Assembly: GCF_002007115.1 (NCBI RefSeq)
Contig: NZ_MVAD01000001.1
Location: 2,542,001 to 2,606,000 of the forward strand
Reading direction: 5' to 3'
Length of the DNA stretch: 64,000 nucleotides
From: Massilia sp. KIM
Lineage (GTDB): Bacteria; Pseudomonadota; Gammaproteobacteria; Burkholderiales; Burkholderiaceae_D
Within the stretch, counting starts at the first letter, position 1. Every line of letters starts with the position of its first letter. The notes beneath the pieces were generated by a model, which had not been told where the DNA came from, searched no databases, and worked only from the letters and a program-made list of their open reading frames with translations. This document shows positions 7,516 to 17,560 of the stretch, one piece after another. Made by a program: the position numbers and the translations under genes.

Positions 7516-8448
7516 TCATTCGAGATCGGCCAGCACCTTGAGGTGGGCCACCACGCTGCGTCCCAGGGCCGAGAGCTCGTAGCCGCCCTCCAGGCAGCTC
7601 ACGATCCGTCCCTGGGCGTACTGTCTGGCCACCGCCACCACCTGGCGCGTGATCCAGGCATAGTCCGCCTCGACCAGGCCGATGCCGCCCATGTCGTCCT
7701 CGCGGTGGCCGTCGAAGCCGGCCGAGAAGAAGATCATCTGGGGCTGGAAGGCATGCAGGGCCGGCAGCCAGTACTCCTGCACCAGCTTGCGCACCGCCTC
7801 GCCGTCGGCGCGCGCCGGCACCGGGACGTTGACGCAGGTCGCCGTGATCGGCTCCGGCTCGCTGTACGGGTAGAAGGGATGCTGGAAGAAGCTGGCCATC
7901 AGCACCCGCGGCTCGTCGCGGAAGGCGTCGGCGGTGCCGTTGCCGTGGTGGACGTCGAAGTCGACGATGGCCACCCGCTCCAGCCCATGCACCTCGAGGG
8001 CGTGGCGGGCCGCGATGGCCACGTTGTTGAACAGGCAGAAGCCCATCGGCTCGGTCGGGGTGGCGTGGTGGCCCGGCGGGCGCACCGCGCAGAAGGCGTT
8101 GTCGACCGCGCCGGCGATCACGTCGTCGGTGGCCTGGATCGCCGCCCCGGCCGCGCGCAGCGCCGCCTGGTAGCTGTAATGACAGAGCGAGGTGTCGCCG
8201 TCCAGCGGATAGTAGTCGCCCGGCGCGGCCGGGACGTGGTCGCGCACCAGGGCCAGGGCGCCCGGGCTGTGGTTGCGCAGGATGGATGCGGTGTCGGCCA
8301 GCGGCGCGCTGCGCTGCTCGATCAGCCCGTCCAGGCGCGCCAGGATCAGCTGGTCGTCGATCGCCTGCAGGCGCGCCGGGGATTCCGGATGCCAGCTGCC
8401 CATCTCGTGCCGGCGGCAGTCGGGGTGGCTGTAGATTGCTGTGCTCAT
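7516..8448 (-). CDS. Histone deacetylase family protein
   Basis: A 310-residue zinc-dependent deacetylase of the HDAC/AcuC/acetylpolyamine amidohydrolase superfamily. Hallmarks: RPPGHHAT (catalytic His pair), GFCLFNNVAIAA, the zinc-binding DFDVHHGNGT, and the third zinc Asp in FSAGFDGHRED; the C-terminal GGYEL motif carries the glycine-rich oxyanion segment. The N-terminus STAIYSHPDCRRHEMGSWHPE, with HPE for substrate-channel binding, begins at 8448 behind GGAGAC; two upstream in-frame ATGs would add 10-19 residues without family support. Substrates in bacteria include acetylated polyamines, acetoin-related acetyl groups or protein lysines; nothing here decides between them. It is transcribed alone, divergent from moxR. 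Confidence 0.92.
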   Translation of the reverse strand: MSTAIYSHPDCRRHEMGSWHPESPARLQAIDDQLILARLDGLIEQRSAPLADTASILRNHSPGALALVRDHVPAAPGDYYPLDGDTSLCHYSYQAALRAAGAAIQATDDVIAGAVDNAFCAVRPPGHHATPTEPMGFCLFNNVAIAARHALEVHGLERVAIVDFDVHHGNGTADAFRDEPRVLMASFFQHPFYPYSEPEPITATCVNVPVPARADGEAVRKLVQEYWLPALHAFQPQMIFFSAGFDGHREDDMGGIGLVEADYAWITRQVVAVARQYAQGRIVSCLEGGYELSALGRSVVAHLKVLADLE

Positions 8449-8624
8449 GGTACTCGTGTCTCCGCCTGTGCTCATGCGTTTGCCCCCATCGCCGCGTTCT
8501 CGCATAGAATCCTTGCGTCGGCTTGTTGCCGTCGGAGTACAAAGCTTGCCAATGGCGCTAATCTACCATGCCGGCGGCCCGCTCCGCACGACCGGCCACC
8601 CATGAACGCCCAACCGGAACCGCT

Positions 8625-9544
<920 letters not shown>

Positions 9545-9545
<1 letters not shown>

Positions 9546-10546
9546 TGGCGCAGGCGTTCCGAGCCTGGCTGCGCCGCACCACGGGCGCCTGGCTGCCGCG
9601 CAAGGGCGCGCTCGACATGGGCGAGGTGCTGCTGTCGCAGCGCCGCGTGTTCATCCTGCCCTCCAAGGCCGGGCTGGGCTTCGCGGGCCTCTTGCTGGTG
9701 CTCCTGATCGGCTCCGTCAACTACGCCCTGGGCCTGGGCTTCGGCCTGACCTTCCTGGCCGTGGCCTGCGCCCTGGTCGACATGGTCGCCACCTACCGCA
9801 ACCTGGCCCAGCTGCGCCTGCGCCAGGGCCGCATCGCGCCCGTGTTCGCGGGCCAGGAAGCCCAGTTCGAACTGAGCATCAGCAACCGCACCCGCCTGGC
9901 GCGCTACGGCATCCATGCCGACTTCGCCGAGTTGTCCGACCTTGGGCAGGCGCGCCACGTCACCGACGTTCCGGCCGCTTCCCAGGCCAGCGTGGTGCTG
10001 GCGGTGCCGACCACGACGCGCGGCTGGCTGGCGCCGGCGCGGGTCAGGCTCTCGACCCGCTTTCCGCTCGGCCTGTTTCATGCCTGGTGCTACTGGCGCC
10101 CGGGCCTGCGCGCCCTGGTCTACCCGCGCCCCGAGGAAGGCGGCCCGGCCCTGCCCCTGAGCGCCAGCAGCGGCAACGAGGCGCGCAGCGCGGGCAGCGA
10201 CGACTTCGCCGGGGTGCGCAACTACCAGGCCGGCGACAGCCCGCGCCGGCTGGCCTGGCGCCAGATCGCGCGCCTCGACCCCAGCCTCGGCGGCCAGCTG
10301 GTGAGCAAGCATTTCGAGGGCGGCGGCGGGGGCGAGCTGGTGCTCGACTTCGACGCCCTGCCGGCCCAGCTCGACCTCGAGTTGCGCCTGTCGCGCATGA
10401 CGCGCTGGGTGCTGGACGCCGAGAGCCGCGCCCTGCCCTACGCCTTCCGCCTGGGCGCCCTGCGCTACGAGGCCGCGCTGGGCGCGGCCCACCAGGCGGC
10501 CTGCCTGCGCGCGCTGGCCCTGCACGGCAGCGGGGAGCAGGCATGA
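9545..10546 (+). CDS. DUF58 domain membrane protein (MoxR partner)
   Basis: A 333-residue protein. The ATG shares one base with the stop of moxR (TGATG). Two adjacent hydrophobic helices lie at about residues 42-80 (AGLGFAGLLLVLLIGSVNYA and the following LTFLAVACALVDMVA), then a beta-rich domain. The DUF58 core is SDDFAGVRNYQAGDSPRRLAWRQ cut here as two parts, SDDFAGVRNYQAGDS and RRLAWRQIAR, near residues 220-245. DUF58 proteins have a vWA-like fold and work with MoxR ATPases and the transglutaminase partner encoded next. The C-terminal quarter (LDFDALPAQLDLELRLSRMTRW) continues the vWA-like part. Function in cell-envelope maturation is inferred from context. Confidence 0.9.
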
Positions 10547-12537
10547 AGGCGCCGGCGCTGACCCGCGACAAGGCCGACACCCTGCTGCTGCTGGGCAGCG
10601 CGCTGCTGGTGCTGCTTCCGCACACCCTGCACCTGCCGCTGTGGGTCTCGCTGCTGTGCGGCGCCCTGCTCGCCTGGCGCGCCGCGATCACCCTGCGCGG
10701 CAAGCGCATGCCGTCCAGCCTGCTCTTGCTGCCGCTCGCTGCCGGCGCCATGATCGGGGTCCAGGCCAGCTACCAGACCCTGCTCGGGCGCGACGCCGGG
10801 GTCGCGATGCTGGTGCTGCTGGTGGCCTTCAAGATGCTGGAGATGCACGCGCGGCGCGACCTGTTCGTGGTGATCTTCCTGTGCTTCTTCCTGATCCTCA
10901 CCAACTTCTTCTATTCGCAGTCGATCGGCACCGCGCTGCTGATGGTGGCCTCGGTGCTGGCCCTGCTCACCACCCAGCTCTCCTTCCAGTTCCCCGGCAG
11001 CCGGCCGCCGCTGCGCCAGCGACTGGCGATGGGCGCGCGCACCCTGCTGCTGGCCGCGCCGCTGGCCCTGGTGATGTTCGTGGTCTTCCCGCGCATCAGC
11101 GGGCCGCTGTGGGGCACCGAGGGCGGCAACGCCGCCGGCAAGAGCGGGCTGTCGGACACGATGGCGCCGGGACAGTTGTCGCGGCTGGCGATGTCGGACG
11201 AACCGGCCTTCCGCGTGCGCTTCGCCGGCGCCGTGCCGGACCAGGCGCAACTGTACTGGCGCGGTCCGGTGTTGGACGCCTTCGACGGCCTCACCTGGAC
11301 CCGCGGGTCCGGGCATCCGGGCGGCGCCCTGCCGGGTCCCGCGCTGCATCTGGCGGTGGGCGGGCGCGGCGTCGACTACGAGGTCACGCTCGAGCCCACG
11401 CCCTCGCGCTGGGTGTTCGCGCTCGAGATGCCGGGCAGCGTGCCCAGGCTGCCGGGGCGCGCCACCCTGGTCTCGCCCCAGTTCGAGCTGACCAGCGCCA
11501 CGCCGCTCGACGCGCGCCTGCGCTATCGGGTGCGCTCCCATCTCGAGTACGCCCTGCAGGGCGGCGCGCGGCTGGAGGACGCCAGCCGCTGGATGCTGCT
11601 CCCCTACGGCTACAACCCCCAGGCACTGGCGGCCGGCCTGGCCTTGCGCAAACATGCCGACCCGGCGCGCCGGGTCGAGGCGGTGCTGCGCCAGTTCCGC
11701 GAGCAGCCCTTCGTCTACACGCTCGAGCCGCCGCTGCTGGGGCGGCACACGGTCGACGAATTCCTGTACCGCACCCGGGCCGGCTTTTGCGAGCATTACG
11801 CGGGCGCCTTCGTGTTCCTGATGCGCGCGGCGGGCGTGCCGGCGCGCGTGGTCACCGGCTACCAGGGCGGCCAGGTCAATCCGCTCGACGGCTACATGAC
11901 GGTGCGGCAATCGGATGCCCATGCCTGGGCCGAGGTCTGGCTGGCCGGACGCGGCTGGACGCGGGTCGACCCGACCGCGGCGGTGGCGCCCGAGCGCGTG
12001 CGCCAGAGCCTGCGCGCGGCGGTGGAGATGCCGGCGCCCTTCGGCATCGACGCCTTGCGCGGCTTCGGCCTCGACGGCGGCGGGCCGGGCTGGCTGGGCC
12101 AGCTGCGCAACGCCTTCAGCGCGGTCAACAATGGCTGGAACCAGTGGGTGCTCAACTACACGCCGGAACGCCAGCGCAGCGTCGTCAATAGCATTCAGGA
12201 AAGCCTGTTCGGCTGGCGCTTTGTCGCCCTGCTAACGGCAGCTGTGCTTTTGTTGCTGCTCACAGGAATTTTAGTTCGCCGCAGAGAAATTCATCCTGTC
12301 GATGCTCTATACTCGACCTTGTGCAAGCGCCTCGGCCAGCACGGCCTGGCAAGGGCAGCGGACGAAGGGCCGAGCGCCTACGCGGCCCGGGTCGCGGCGG
12401 CCTCCCAACTGGCCCCACCCGCGCGCGCGGCCGCTGCCGAATTCCTGCGCCGCTACAGCGCCTGGCGTTATGCGCCACCCCATGCCGATCCCCGGCTGGT
12501 CGCAACCTTGAAGAGTTTATTGTCGCAAGTCAGATGA
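10543..12537 (+). CDS. TgpA-like transglutaminase membrane protein (DUF3488/transglutaminase/DUF4129)
   Basis: A 664-residue protein with about five N-terminal transmembrane helices (residues 10-190), a periplasmic transglutaminase-like domain and another helix near residue 570 followed by a cytoplasmic DUF4129-type tail. The catalytic triad is visible: Cys416 in RAGFCEHYAGAFVF, His in SDAHAWAEVWL and Asp in WTRVDPTAAV. The family includes TgpA of Pseudomonas aeruginosa, an essential periplasmic transglutaminase-like protein. It overlaps the DUF58 gene by four bases (ATGA) and the mltB gene by four bases, so all are coupled. A role in the envelope, possibly cell-wall related given the attached lytic transglycosylase, is inference. 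Confidence 0.93.
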   Translation: MKAPALTRDKADTLLLLGSALLVLLPHTLHLPLWVSLLCGALLAWRAAITLRGKRMPSSLLLLPLAAGAMIGVQASYQTLLGRDAGVAMLVLLVAFKMLEMHARRDLFVVIFLCFFLILTNFFYSQSIGTALLMVASVLALLTTQLSFQFPGSRPPLRQRLAMGARTLLLAAPLALVMFVVFPRISGPLWGTEGGNAAGKSGLSDTMAPGQLSRLAMSDEPAFRVRFAGAVPDQAQLYWRGPVLDAFDGLTWTRGSGHPGGALPGPALHLAVGGRGVDYEVTLEPTPSRWVFALEMPGSVPRLPGRATLVSPQFELTSATPLDARLRYRVRSHLEYALQGGARLEDASRWMLLPYGYNPQALAAGLALRKHADPARRVEAVLRQFREQPFVYTLEPPLLGRHTVDEFLYRTRAGFCEHYAGAFVFLMRAAGVPARVVTGYQGGQVNPLDGYMTVRQSDAHAWAEVWLAGRGWTRVDPTAAVAPERVRQSLRAAVEMPAPFGIDALRGFGLDGGGPGWLGQLRNAFSAVNNGWNQWVLNYTPERQRSVVNSIQESLFGWRFVALLTAAVLLLLLTGILVRRREIHPVDALYSTLCKRLGQHGLARAADEGPSAYAARVAAASQLAPPARAAAAEFLRRYSAWRYAPPHADPRLVATLKSLLSQVR

Positions 12538-13712
12538 AGTCGATCGCTCCCCTGTTTGCCGCACTGGCGCTGGCCTTGGCCACCCAGGGCGAAGCCCATG
12601 CCTTTGCCAAGGAATCCCACGCGAAGGCCAAGCCCGCGAAAACCAAGGCCGCCGTGACGGCCAAGGGCAAGGGCAAGAAAGCCAAGGCCGCGCCGGCGAA
12701 GGCGCGCGTGCTGCCGGCTGCGGCCGCCGCGGCCGTGATCGACTACGATGGCGAGCACGGCGACTTCCTCGAATGGCAGGCGGTGCGCGAATTCATCGAC
12801 GAGATGGTCGCGCAGCAGGGCTTCGACCGCGCCAGCCTGGAAAGCCTGTTCGCCAAGGTGCGCTTCGTCGACTCCGCGGTGCAGCTGGTCAAGCCGGCGC
12901 CGCCGGGCAAGCCCAAGAACTGGCAGGCCTACAGCGAGCGCTTCATCGAACCGATCCGCGTCAACGCCGGCGTGCGCTTCTGGAACGAGAACGCCGCCGC
13001 CCTGGCGCGCGCCGAAGCCGCCTATGGCGTGCCGGCCGAGATCATCGTCGGCATCATCGGCGTGGAAACCATCTACGGCCGCGACACCGGGCGCTTTCGC
13101 GTCGTGGACACCCTGACCACCCTCGCCTTCGCCTACCCGGAAACCCCGAACCGCGAAGCGCGCAAAGCTTTCTTCCGCAGCGAACTGGCCAACACCCTGC
13201 TGCTGGCGCGCGAGCGCGGCAGCGATCCCCTGGAGCTGCTGGGCTCCTTCGCGGGCGCGGTCGGCATGCCGCAGTTCATGCCTGGCAATGTCCTGAAATA
13301 CGGCGTGGACTTCGACAACGACGGCCGCATCGACCTGCGCGGCTCGCCGAGCGACGCGATCGGCAGCGTGGCCAACTTCCTGGTCCAGCACGGCTGGAAC
13401 GCCGAGCATCGCGGCCCGGCCGTGTACGCCGCCGACGTGGCCCCGCACCAGGCCTGGGAAGGCCTGCTCGGCCGTGGCCTGGCCGCCACCCTGCAGCCGG
13501 AAGAACTGAAGGCCGCCGGCGTCATGACCGAGGTCGCCCTGCCGGCTGGCCGCCTGTACGGCCTGGTCGACCTGCAGAACGGCGCCGAACCCACCGAGTA
13601 CTGGGTGGCGAACGATAATTTCTTTGCTATCACCAAATACAACCGCAGTTACTTCTATGCCATGTCGGTGATCGAGCTGGGACGCGCCGTGCGTCTTTCG
13701 CGCGAGAGCTGA
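12534..13712 (+). CDS. mltB: Lytic murein transglycosylase B
   Basis: A 392-residue exported enzyme that cleaves peptidoglycan between MurNAc and GlcNAc with formation of the 1,6-anhydro product. It has a signal peptide (about residues 1-23), then a Lys/Ala-rich low-complexity linker to about residue 65, then the MltB catalytic domain. The catalytic Glu is Glu178 in IIGVETIYGRDTG; further family blocks are AGAVGMPQFMPGNVLKYGVD and DLRGSPSDAIGSVANFL. No lipobox Cys is seen, so the product is probably soluble in the periplasm. The start overlaps the tgpA-like stop in ATGA, which ties it to the MoxR operon. The Lys/Ala linker is unusually long for the family. Confidence 0.93.
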   Translation: MKSIAPLFAALALALATQGEAHAFAKESHAKAKPAKTKAAVTAKGKGKKAKAAPAKARVLPAAAAAAVIDYDGEHGDFLEWQAVREFIDEMVAQQGFDRASLESLFAKVRFVDSAVQLVKPAPPGKPKNWQAYSERFIEPIRVNAGVRFWNENAAALARAEAAYGVPAEIIVGIIGVETIYGRDTGRFRVVDTLTTLAFAYPETPNREARKAFFRSELANTLLLARERGSDPLELLGSFAGAVGMPQFMPGNVLKYGVDFDNDGRIDLRGSPSDAIGSVANFLVQHGWNAEHRGPAVYAADVAPHQAWEGLLGRGLAATLQPEELKAAGVMTEVALPAGRLYGLVDLQNGAEPTEYWVANDNFFAITKYNRSYFYAMSVIELGRAVRLSRES

Positions 13713-14163
13713 TTATTGCCGAGCGGGAAAGTTTGTAAGGGTTTGTAACGGCTTTCCCGCCTTTACCTCGCGTCAATCTTACCTCCAAAGCAAGATACCC
13801 CCAGGGGTATCTCACTCCATGCCGTCTCCGTTCTCTGCGGAAATTGTGCATATCTTGCCATACCCCCCATTTTCTTGTATTTCCGTCAGCAAAAATTGTA
13901 CCGTGCGGCATCAAAAGCTGATGTAACGTACACTCTTGGTTAATCAAAAAACAATTATTATTTCCGTGAGTTTGTGAGAGAATTGCATTGCGGCTATTGT
14001 TGCATGTAGACAACAATGTCGCGGGCGTGTGATCTATCTCGCATGGCGCATAAGTAGCGAGATGGAAATAGTTGTACAATTGGATAGAAATTTACGAAAT
14101 TAATATTCCGGATTCGAAACGCCGCCAGCGATTCCGATCAACCCACATATAGGAATTTGAATC
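13713..14163. promoter_or_regulatory. AT-rich intergenic region with three inverted repeats and a direct repeat
   Basis: A 451-base region without a credible gene. From left to right: inverted repeat GCGGGAAAG/CTTTCCCGC (13723-13731, 13752-13760) whose 20-base loop carries the direct repeat TTTGTAA at 13732 and 13742 (10-base period); perfect inverted repeat AGATACCCC/GGGGTATCT (13793-13801, 13804-13812) with a two-base loop; and ATTGTTG/CAACAAT (13996-14002, 14011-14017) with eight bases between, an operator-like dyad. Base composition is far more AT-rich than its neighbours. The first hairpin may end the moxR-mltB transcript; the last dyad lies about 150 bases before the small HTH-like gene and could be its control site. 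Confidence 0.5.
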
Positions 14164-14511
14164 ATGACTAATCAAGTCGGCATTGACATGAACAGCGATT
14201 CGGAAGGCGATGAACTGCTGCAGTACAACCCGAACCGTCTGCTGGACACCCTGATCGAGAACCTGCGTCTGAAGAACGACGCCGCTCTCTCGCGCGCGCT
14301 GGAAGTGGCGCCGCCGGTGATCTCCAAGATCCGTCACCACCGCCTGCCGGTCGGCGCTTCGCTGCTGATCCGCATGCACGAGGTCAGCGACCTGTCGATC
14401 CGCGACCTGCGCTACCTGATGGGCGACCGCCGTGCGAAGTTCCGCATCAGCGACAAGCAGTTCAAGCCGAAGGAAGGCGCCGTTCCGGCATCGAAAGACC
14501 AGCAGGCTTGA
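14164..14511 (+). CDS. Small HTH-like protein of unknown function
   Basis: A 115-residue acidic-to-basic protein. After a short acidic leader (NSDSEGDELLQYNPN) comes an all-helical core, LLDTLIENLRLKNDAALSRA then LEVAPPVISKIRHHRLPVGA, which reads like a lambda-repressor/Xre-type helix-turn-helix: the ALSRALEVAPPVISKIR part matches the turn and recognition helix pattern. The C-terminal tail is charged. An AGGAA lies about ten bases before the ATG. It is monocistronic behind a long AT-rich upstream region with several dyads, as expected for a regulated regulator. I know similar short proteins only as conserved hypotheticals of Oxalobacteraceae; DNA binding is inferred from the helix pattern, not shown. 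Confidence 0.75.
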   Translation: MTNQVGIDMNSDSEGDELLQYNPNRLLDTLIENLRLKNDAALSRALEVAPPVISKIRHHRLPVGASLLIRMHEVSDLSIRDLRYLMGDRRAKFRISDKQFKPKEGAVPASKDQQA

Positions 14512-14711
14512 TCGCCGTGCTGCATTGACGCCCTGCCGCATTGGCGGCCAGGGCCTGGGCTGGCGCCTTGCACGCCATGCCGACTTCTTACGCGCCATCC
14601 GCTTGCGCGCGGGCCCCGTCTTGACCGCCCGCTGACAGCGCAAACCCGCCGTTCCGGCCACGAGCCCGGATCGATGCGGCCGTCCCGGACCCCGACGGCC
14701 TGCAGGATGGA

Positions 14712-15614
14712 TCAGGCGGGGAAGACTCCGGTCGACAGATAGCGGTCGCCGCGGTCGCAGACCACGAACACGATGGTCGCATTCTCCACCGTCTGCGAAA
14801 TACGCAGCGCCACCTCGCAGGCGCCCGCCGCCGAAATCCCGCAAAAGATGCCCTCTTCCGCCGCAAGCCGGCGCGCCATGTGCTCGGCCGCGGCCTGGCT
14901 CACGTTCTCGACCTGGTCGACGCGCGCCTTCTCGAAGATCTTGGGCAGGTAGGCTTCCGGCCACTTGCGGATGCCGGGGATCGACGAGCCCTCTTCCGGC
15001 TGGGCGCCGACGATGCGCACCGCCTCGTTCTGTTCCTTCAGGTAGCGCGACACCCCCATGATGGTGCCGGTGGTGCCCATGGCGCTGACGAAGTGGGTGA
15101 TGCGGCCTTCGGTATCGCGCCAGATCTCGGGACCGGTGGTCTCGTAGTGGGCGCGCGGATTGTCGAAGTTGGCGAACTGGTCGAGGATGATGCCCTGGCC
15201 GTCCTTCTGCATCTGCTCGGCCATGTCGCGCGCGTATTCCATGCCGCCCGACTTGGGCGTCAGGATGATCTGGGCGCCGTAGGCGGCCATGCTCTGGCGC
15301 CGTTCGACCGAGAGGTTGTCCGGCATCAGCAGCACCATCTTGTAGCCCTTGATGGCGGCGGCCATGGCCAGGGCGATGCCGGTGTTGCCGCTGGTCGCTT
15401 CGATCAGGGTGTCGCCCGGCTTGATCTGGCCGCGCTCTTCGGCGCCGCGCAGCATGGACATCGCGGCCCGGTCCTTGACCGAACCGGCCGGATTATTCCC
15501 CTCGAGCTTGCCGAGGATCACGTTGTTGCGCGCCGCCGCGTCCGCACCCGGCAGGCGCTGCAGGCGCACCAGCGGCGTGTTGCCGATGGTGTCTTCGATG
15601 GTCTTGTAAGCCAT
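14712..15614 (-). CDS. cysM: Cysteine synthase B (O-acetylserine sulfhydrylase B)
   Basis: A 300-residue PLP enzyme that makes cysteine from O-acetylserine and sulfide or thiosulfate. The Schiff-base lysine is Lys47 in NNPAGSVKDRAAMS; the phosphate-binding loop is in TSGNTGIALA, and the GTTGTIMGVSRYLKEQ segment is typical. CysM rather than CysK is indicated by the short C-terminus (ends YLSTGVFPA) and by the CysM-like GISAAGACEVALRI region. In related betaproteobacteria cysM lies at the end of the rpsA-ihfB-lapAB-hldA cluster, as here, with an M28 peptidase and a ComEA-like gene in between. No terminator is obvious downstream. Confidence 0.95.
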   Translation of the reverse strand: MAYKTIEDTIGNTPLVRLQRLPGADAAARNNVILGKLEGNNPAGSVKDRAAMSMLRGAEERGQIKPGDTLIEATSGNTGIALAMAAAIKGYKMVLLMPDNLSVERRQSMAAYGAQIILTPKSGGMEYARDMAEQMQKDGQGIILDQFANFDNPRAHYETTGPEIWRDTEGRITHFVSAMGTTGTIMGVSRYLKEQNEAVRIVGAQPEEGSSIPGIRKWPEAYLPKIFEKARVDQVENVSQAAAEHMARRLAAEEGIFCGISAAGACEVALRISQTVENATIVFVVCDRGDRYLSTGVFPA

Positions 15615-15731
15615 TGCTTTCTCAGTTCGTTGCGGTATTTAATCCGCCATTCTAAACCGGGAAGCAGGACCGCGTATGCAGACGGACCGGTCGGCCCGTC
15701 TGCGCCTTGTCAATCAGCCTTGCGACGCGGA

Positions 15732-17264
15732 TCAACGCAGCGGCATGGGATAGGTCGCCGGGCTGACATTGCCGTCCTTGTCGACGGCCTGCACGCCGAA
15801 GAACACATTGTCCTTCGACAGGTCGAGCGTCGCCTCGGTGACATTCCCGACCCACTTGGCGCCCTGCCAGTTGGCGGCGGTGGTCTCGCGCCAGACGATG
15901 CGGTAGCCGGCCAGGTCGGGTTCGGCATTGGCCTGCCAGACCAGGGTCGAGTCGTTGGTCAGCTTGTCGGTGCGCAGCTTGACCTCGCGCGGCGCGGCCG
16001 GGGCCAGGGCAAGCGAGGCCAGGGCCGCCGCGTTCACCTTGGCCACCTTGGCGGTGTAGTCGAAGTCGACGTACTCGATCAGGTCGCCGTACACCTTGCC
16101 GTTCTCGGTGCGCAGGTCCTGGTGCTGGTGGTCGAAGTCCTCGGCCGGCTCGGTGAAGCGCAGCGCGGCATAGCCCTGCTCCAGGAAGGGCATGTGGTCG
16201 CCGCCGCGCAGGTAGCGGTCGTGGCGCTGGATCACCGAGACCTTGAAGCCCTTCACGTAGCGCTCGCCCTGTTCCTTGGTGTGGCGCGCGAGCTGGCGCG
16301 AGAGCGAATCGTTTTCGCCGCCGGTGGCCACCAGCTGGCGCACCGCGTCGCTCATCTCCTTGGTGGCCGGGATGCTCTGGGCGAACAGGCGCACCTGCTT
16401 GTTGTCGACCTTGCCGTCGTCGGCGCGCGAGCTGCCGATGATGTCGTTGGTGAACATGCCGGCCACGTTCACGTTGTTCTTGCGCGCCTGTTCGGCCCAG
16501 TGGCGGGCGCCGATCAGGCCCTGCTCCTCGGCGGCCACGGCCATGAAGACGATGGTGGCGTCGAACTTGTACTTGGCCATCACGCAGGCCAGTTCCATGG
16601 CGGCGGCGGTGCCGGAGGCGTCGTCGTTGGCACCGGGGGCGTCGGCGGTGTAGTTCATCACGTCGCTGACGCGCGAATCGTAGTGGCCGCTGACCACGTA
16701 GACGCGGTCCTTCGCGGCTTCCTGGGCGCCCGGCAGGGTGGCGACCACGTTGACGATCTCGGTCGGGCGCGAGATGCGCGCCGAGACCGGGGCCACGTGG
16801 CTGTCGAAGGCGACCTGCAGCGGGGTCCCGGCGCCGCAGCGTTCCAGCTCGGCCTTGATCCAGCGGCGCGCGGCACCGATGCCGCGGGTCTCGGATTCGG
16901 TTTCCGACATGGTGTGGCGGGTGCCGAAGCTCACCAGCTTGCGGATGTGGGATTCGATACGCTTGGGGGAAATCTCGGCGACGATCTTCTTGATCTGGGC
17001 CTGTTCGCGCTTGATGTCCGGCTGGGCCGGGGTGGCTTGCGTGGTCTGGGCCGGGGCGGCTTGCGCGGCCTTGGCCGGGGCGGCTTGCGTGGTCTGGGCC
17101 GGGGCGGCTTGCGCGGCCTTGGCCGGGGCGGCTTGCGTGGCCTGGGCCGGGGCGGCTTGCGCGGCCTGGGCCGGGGCGGCTTGCGCGGCCTGGGCCGCGC
17201 TGGCGGCGCCGGCGCTGGCCAGCAGGGCGGTCAGCAGGGCGCTGGAGAGACGGACGTGAGGCAT
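15732..17264 (-). CDS. Secreted M28 family zinc peptidase
   Basis: A 510-residue exported peptidase with signal peptide (residues 1-23), then a low-complexity linker of seven eight-residue units of the type QAAPAQTT (about residues 24-80), then the M28 catalytic domain. The co-catalytic zinc site is complete: His in SGHYDS, Asp in GANDDASG, Glu pair in AAEEQG, Asp in FTNDIIG and His in DHQHQD. The last 90 residues (PREVKLRTDKLTNDSTLVWQ onward) look like a fibronectin type III domain. M28 enzymes of this type are aminopeptidases or carboxypeptidases working outside the cytoplasm. AAAGG precedes the ATG. The repeat linker is probably a flexible spacer. Confidence 0.92.
   Translation of the reverse strand: MPHVRLSSALLTALLASAGAASAAQAAQAAPAQAAQAAPAQATQAAPAKAAQAAPAQTTQAAPAKAAQAAPAQTTQATPAQPDIKREQAQIKKIVAEISPKRIESHIRKLVSFGTRHTMSETESETRGIGAARRWIKAELERCGAGTPLQVAFDSHVAPVSARISRPTEIVNVVATLPGAQEAAKDRVYVVSGHYDSRVSDVMNYTADAPGANDDASGTAAAMELACVMAKYKFDATIVFMAVAAEEQGLIGARHWAEQARKNNVNVAGMFTNDIIGSSRADDGKVDNKQVRLFAQSIPATKEMSDAVRQLVATGGENDSLSRQLARHTKEQGERYVKGFKVSVIQRHDRYLRGGDHMPFLEQGYAALRFTEPAEDFDHQHQDLRTENGKVYGDLIEYVDFDYTAKVAKVNAAALASLALAPAAPREVKLRTDKLTNDSTLVWQANAEPDLAGYRIVWRETTAANWQGAKWVGNVTEATLDLSKDNVFFGVQAVDKDGNVSPATYPMPLR
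17027..17194 (-). repeat. Seven tandem 24-base units in the M28 peptidase linker
   Basis: Units start at 17027, 17051, 17075, 17099, 17123, 17147 and 17171, each beginning CCGGGG on the plus strand. They code for seven eight-residue repeats (Q-A-A-P-A-Q/K-A/T-A/T). Neighbouring units alternate between two versions, which suggests duplication of 48-base pairs. The in-frame period means copy-number change would lengthen or shorten the linker without a frameshift. Confidence 0.9.
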
Positions 17265-17405
17265 GAGTACCTTTCTAATCGTGGTTGAGGCAGGCGCTCA
17301 CATCTTCTCATGGGCGGGGGATAGTGTCAGTCAATACAGACTGTAAAGTGCATGGCGTGGCTCCGGCGCTGCCGCTGGCAGCTCACCCGGCCACCTGCCT
17401 CCAAA

Positions 17406-17510
17406 CGTCGTCCCGGCGAAGGCCGGGACCCAAGTTCGTTCCGCTGCCACCAAGCTGAAACGCAGCTGGGTCGCATGCGAACTTGGGTCCCGGCCTTCGC
17501 CGGGACGACG
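17406..17510. repeat. REP-like inverted pair, copy A
   Basis: Two 33-base arms (17406-17438 and 17478-17510) are perfect reverse complements separated by 39 bases. Each arm itself contains a short hairpin (CCCGGCGAAGGCCGGG). Related arms occur at 20703, 20765, 23067, 23144, 34090 and 51204. The pair sits in the 353-base gap between the M28 gene and the ComEA-like gene; nothing else is seen there apart from the terminator at 17561. Confidence 0.85.
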
Positions 17511-17560
17511 TGCTGATGGAGCTGGCCGCTGGTGGCGTGAGCGACACGCACGAGACAATA

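Noticed and set aside
13630..14079. A 149-codon minus-strand frame across the AT-rich gap
   Set aside because: Codon use and composition are unlike any gene here; it starts within dyad-rich non-coding sequence and overlaps the end of mltB.
14880..17288. An 802-residue plus-strand frame over cysM and the M28 gene
   Set aside because: Shadow of the two minus-strand genes; the repeated VGLRGLGRGG-type stretch is just the reverse of the 24-base repeat.
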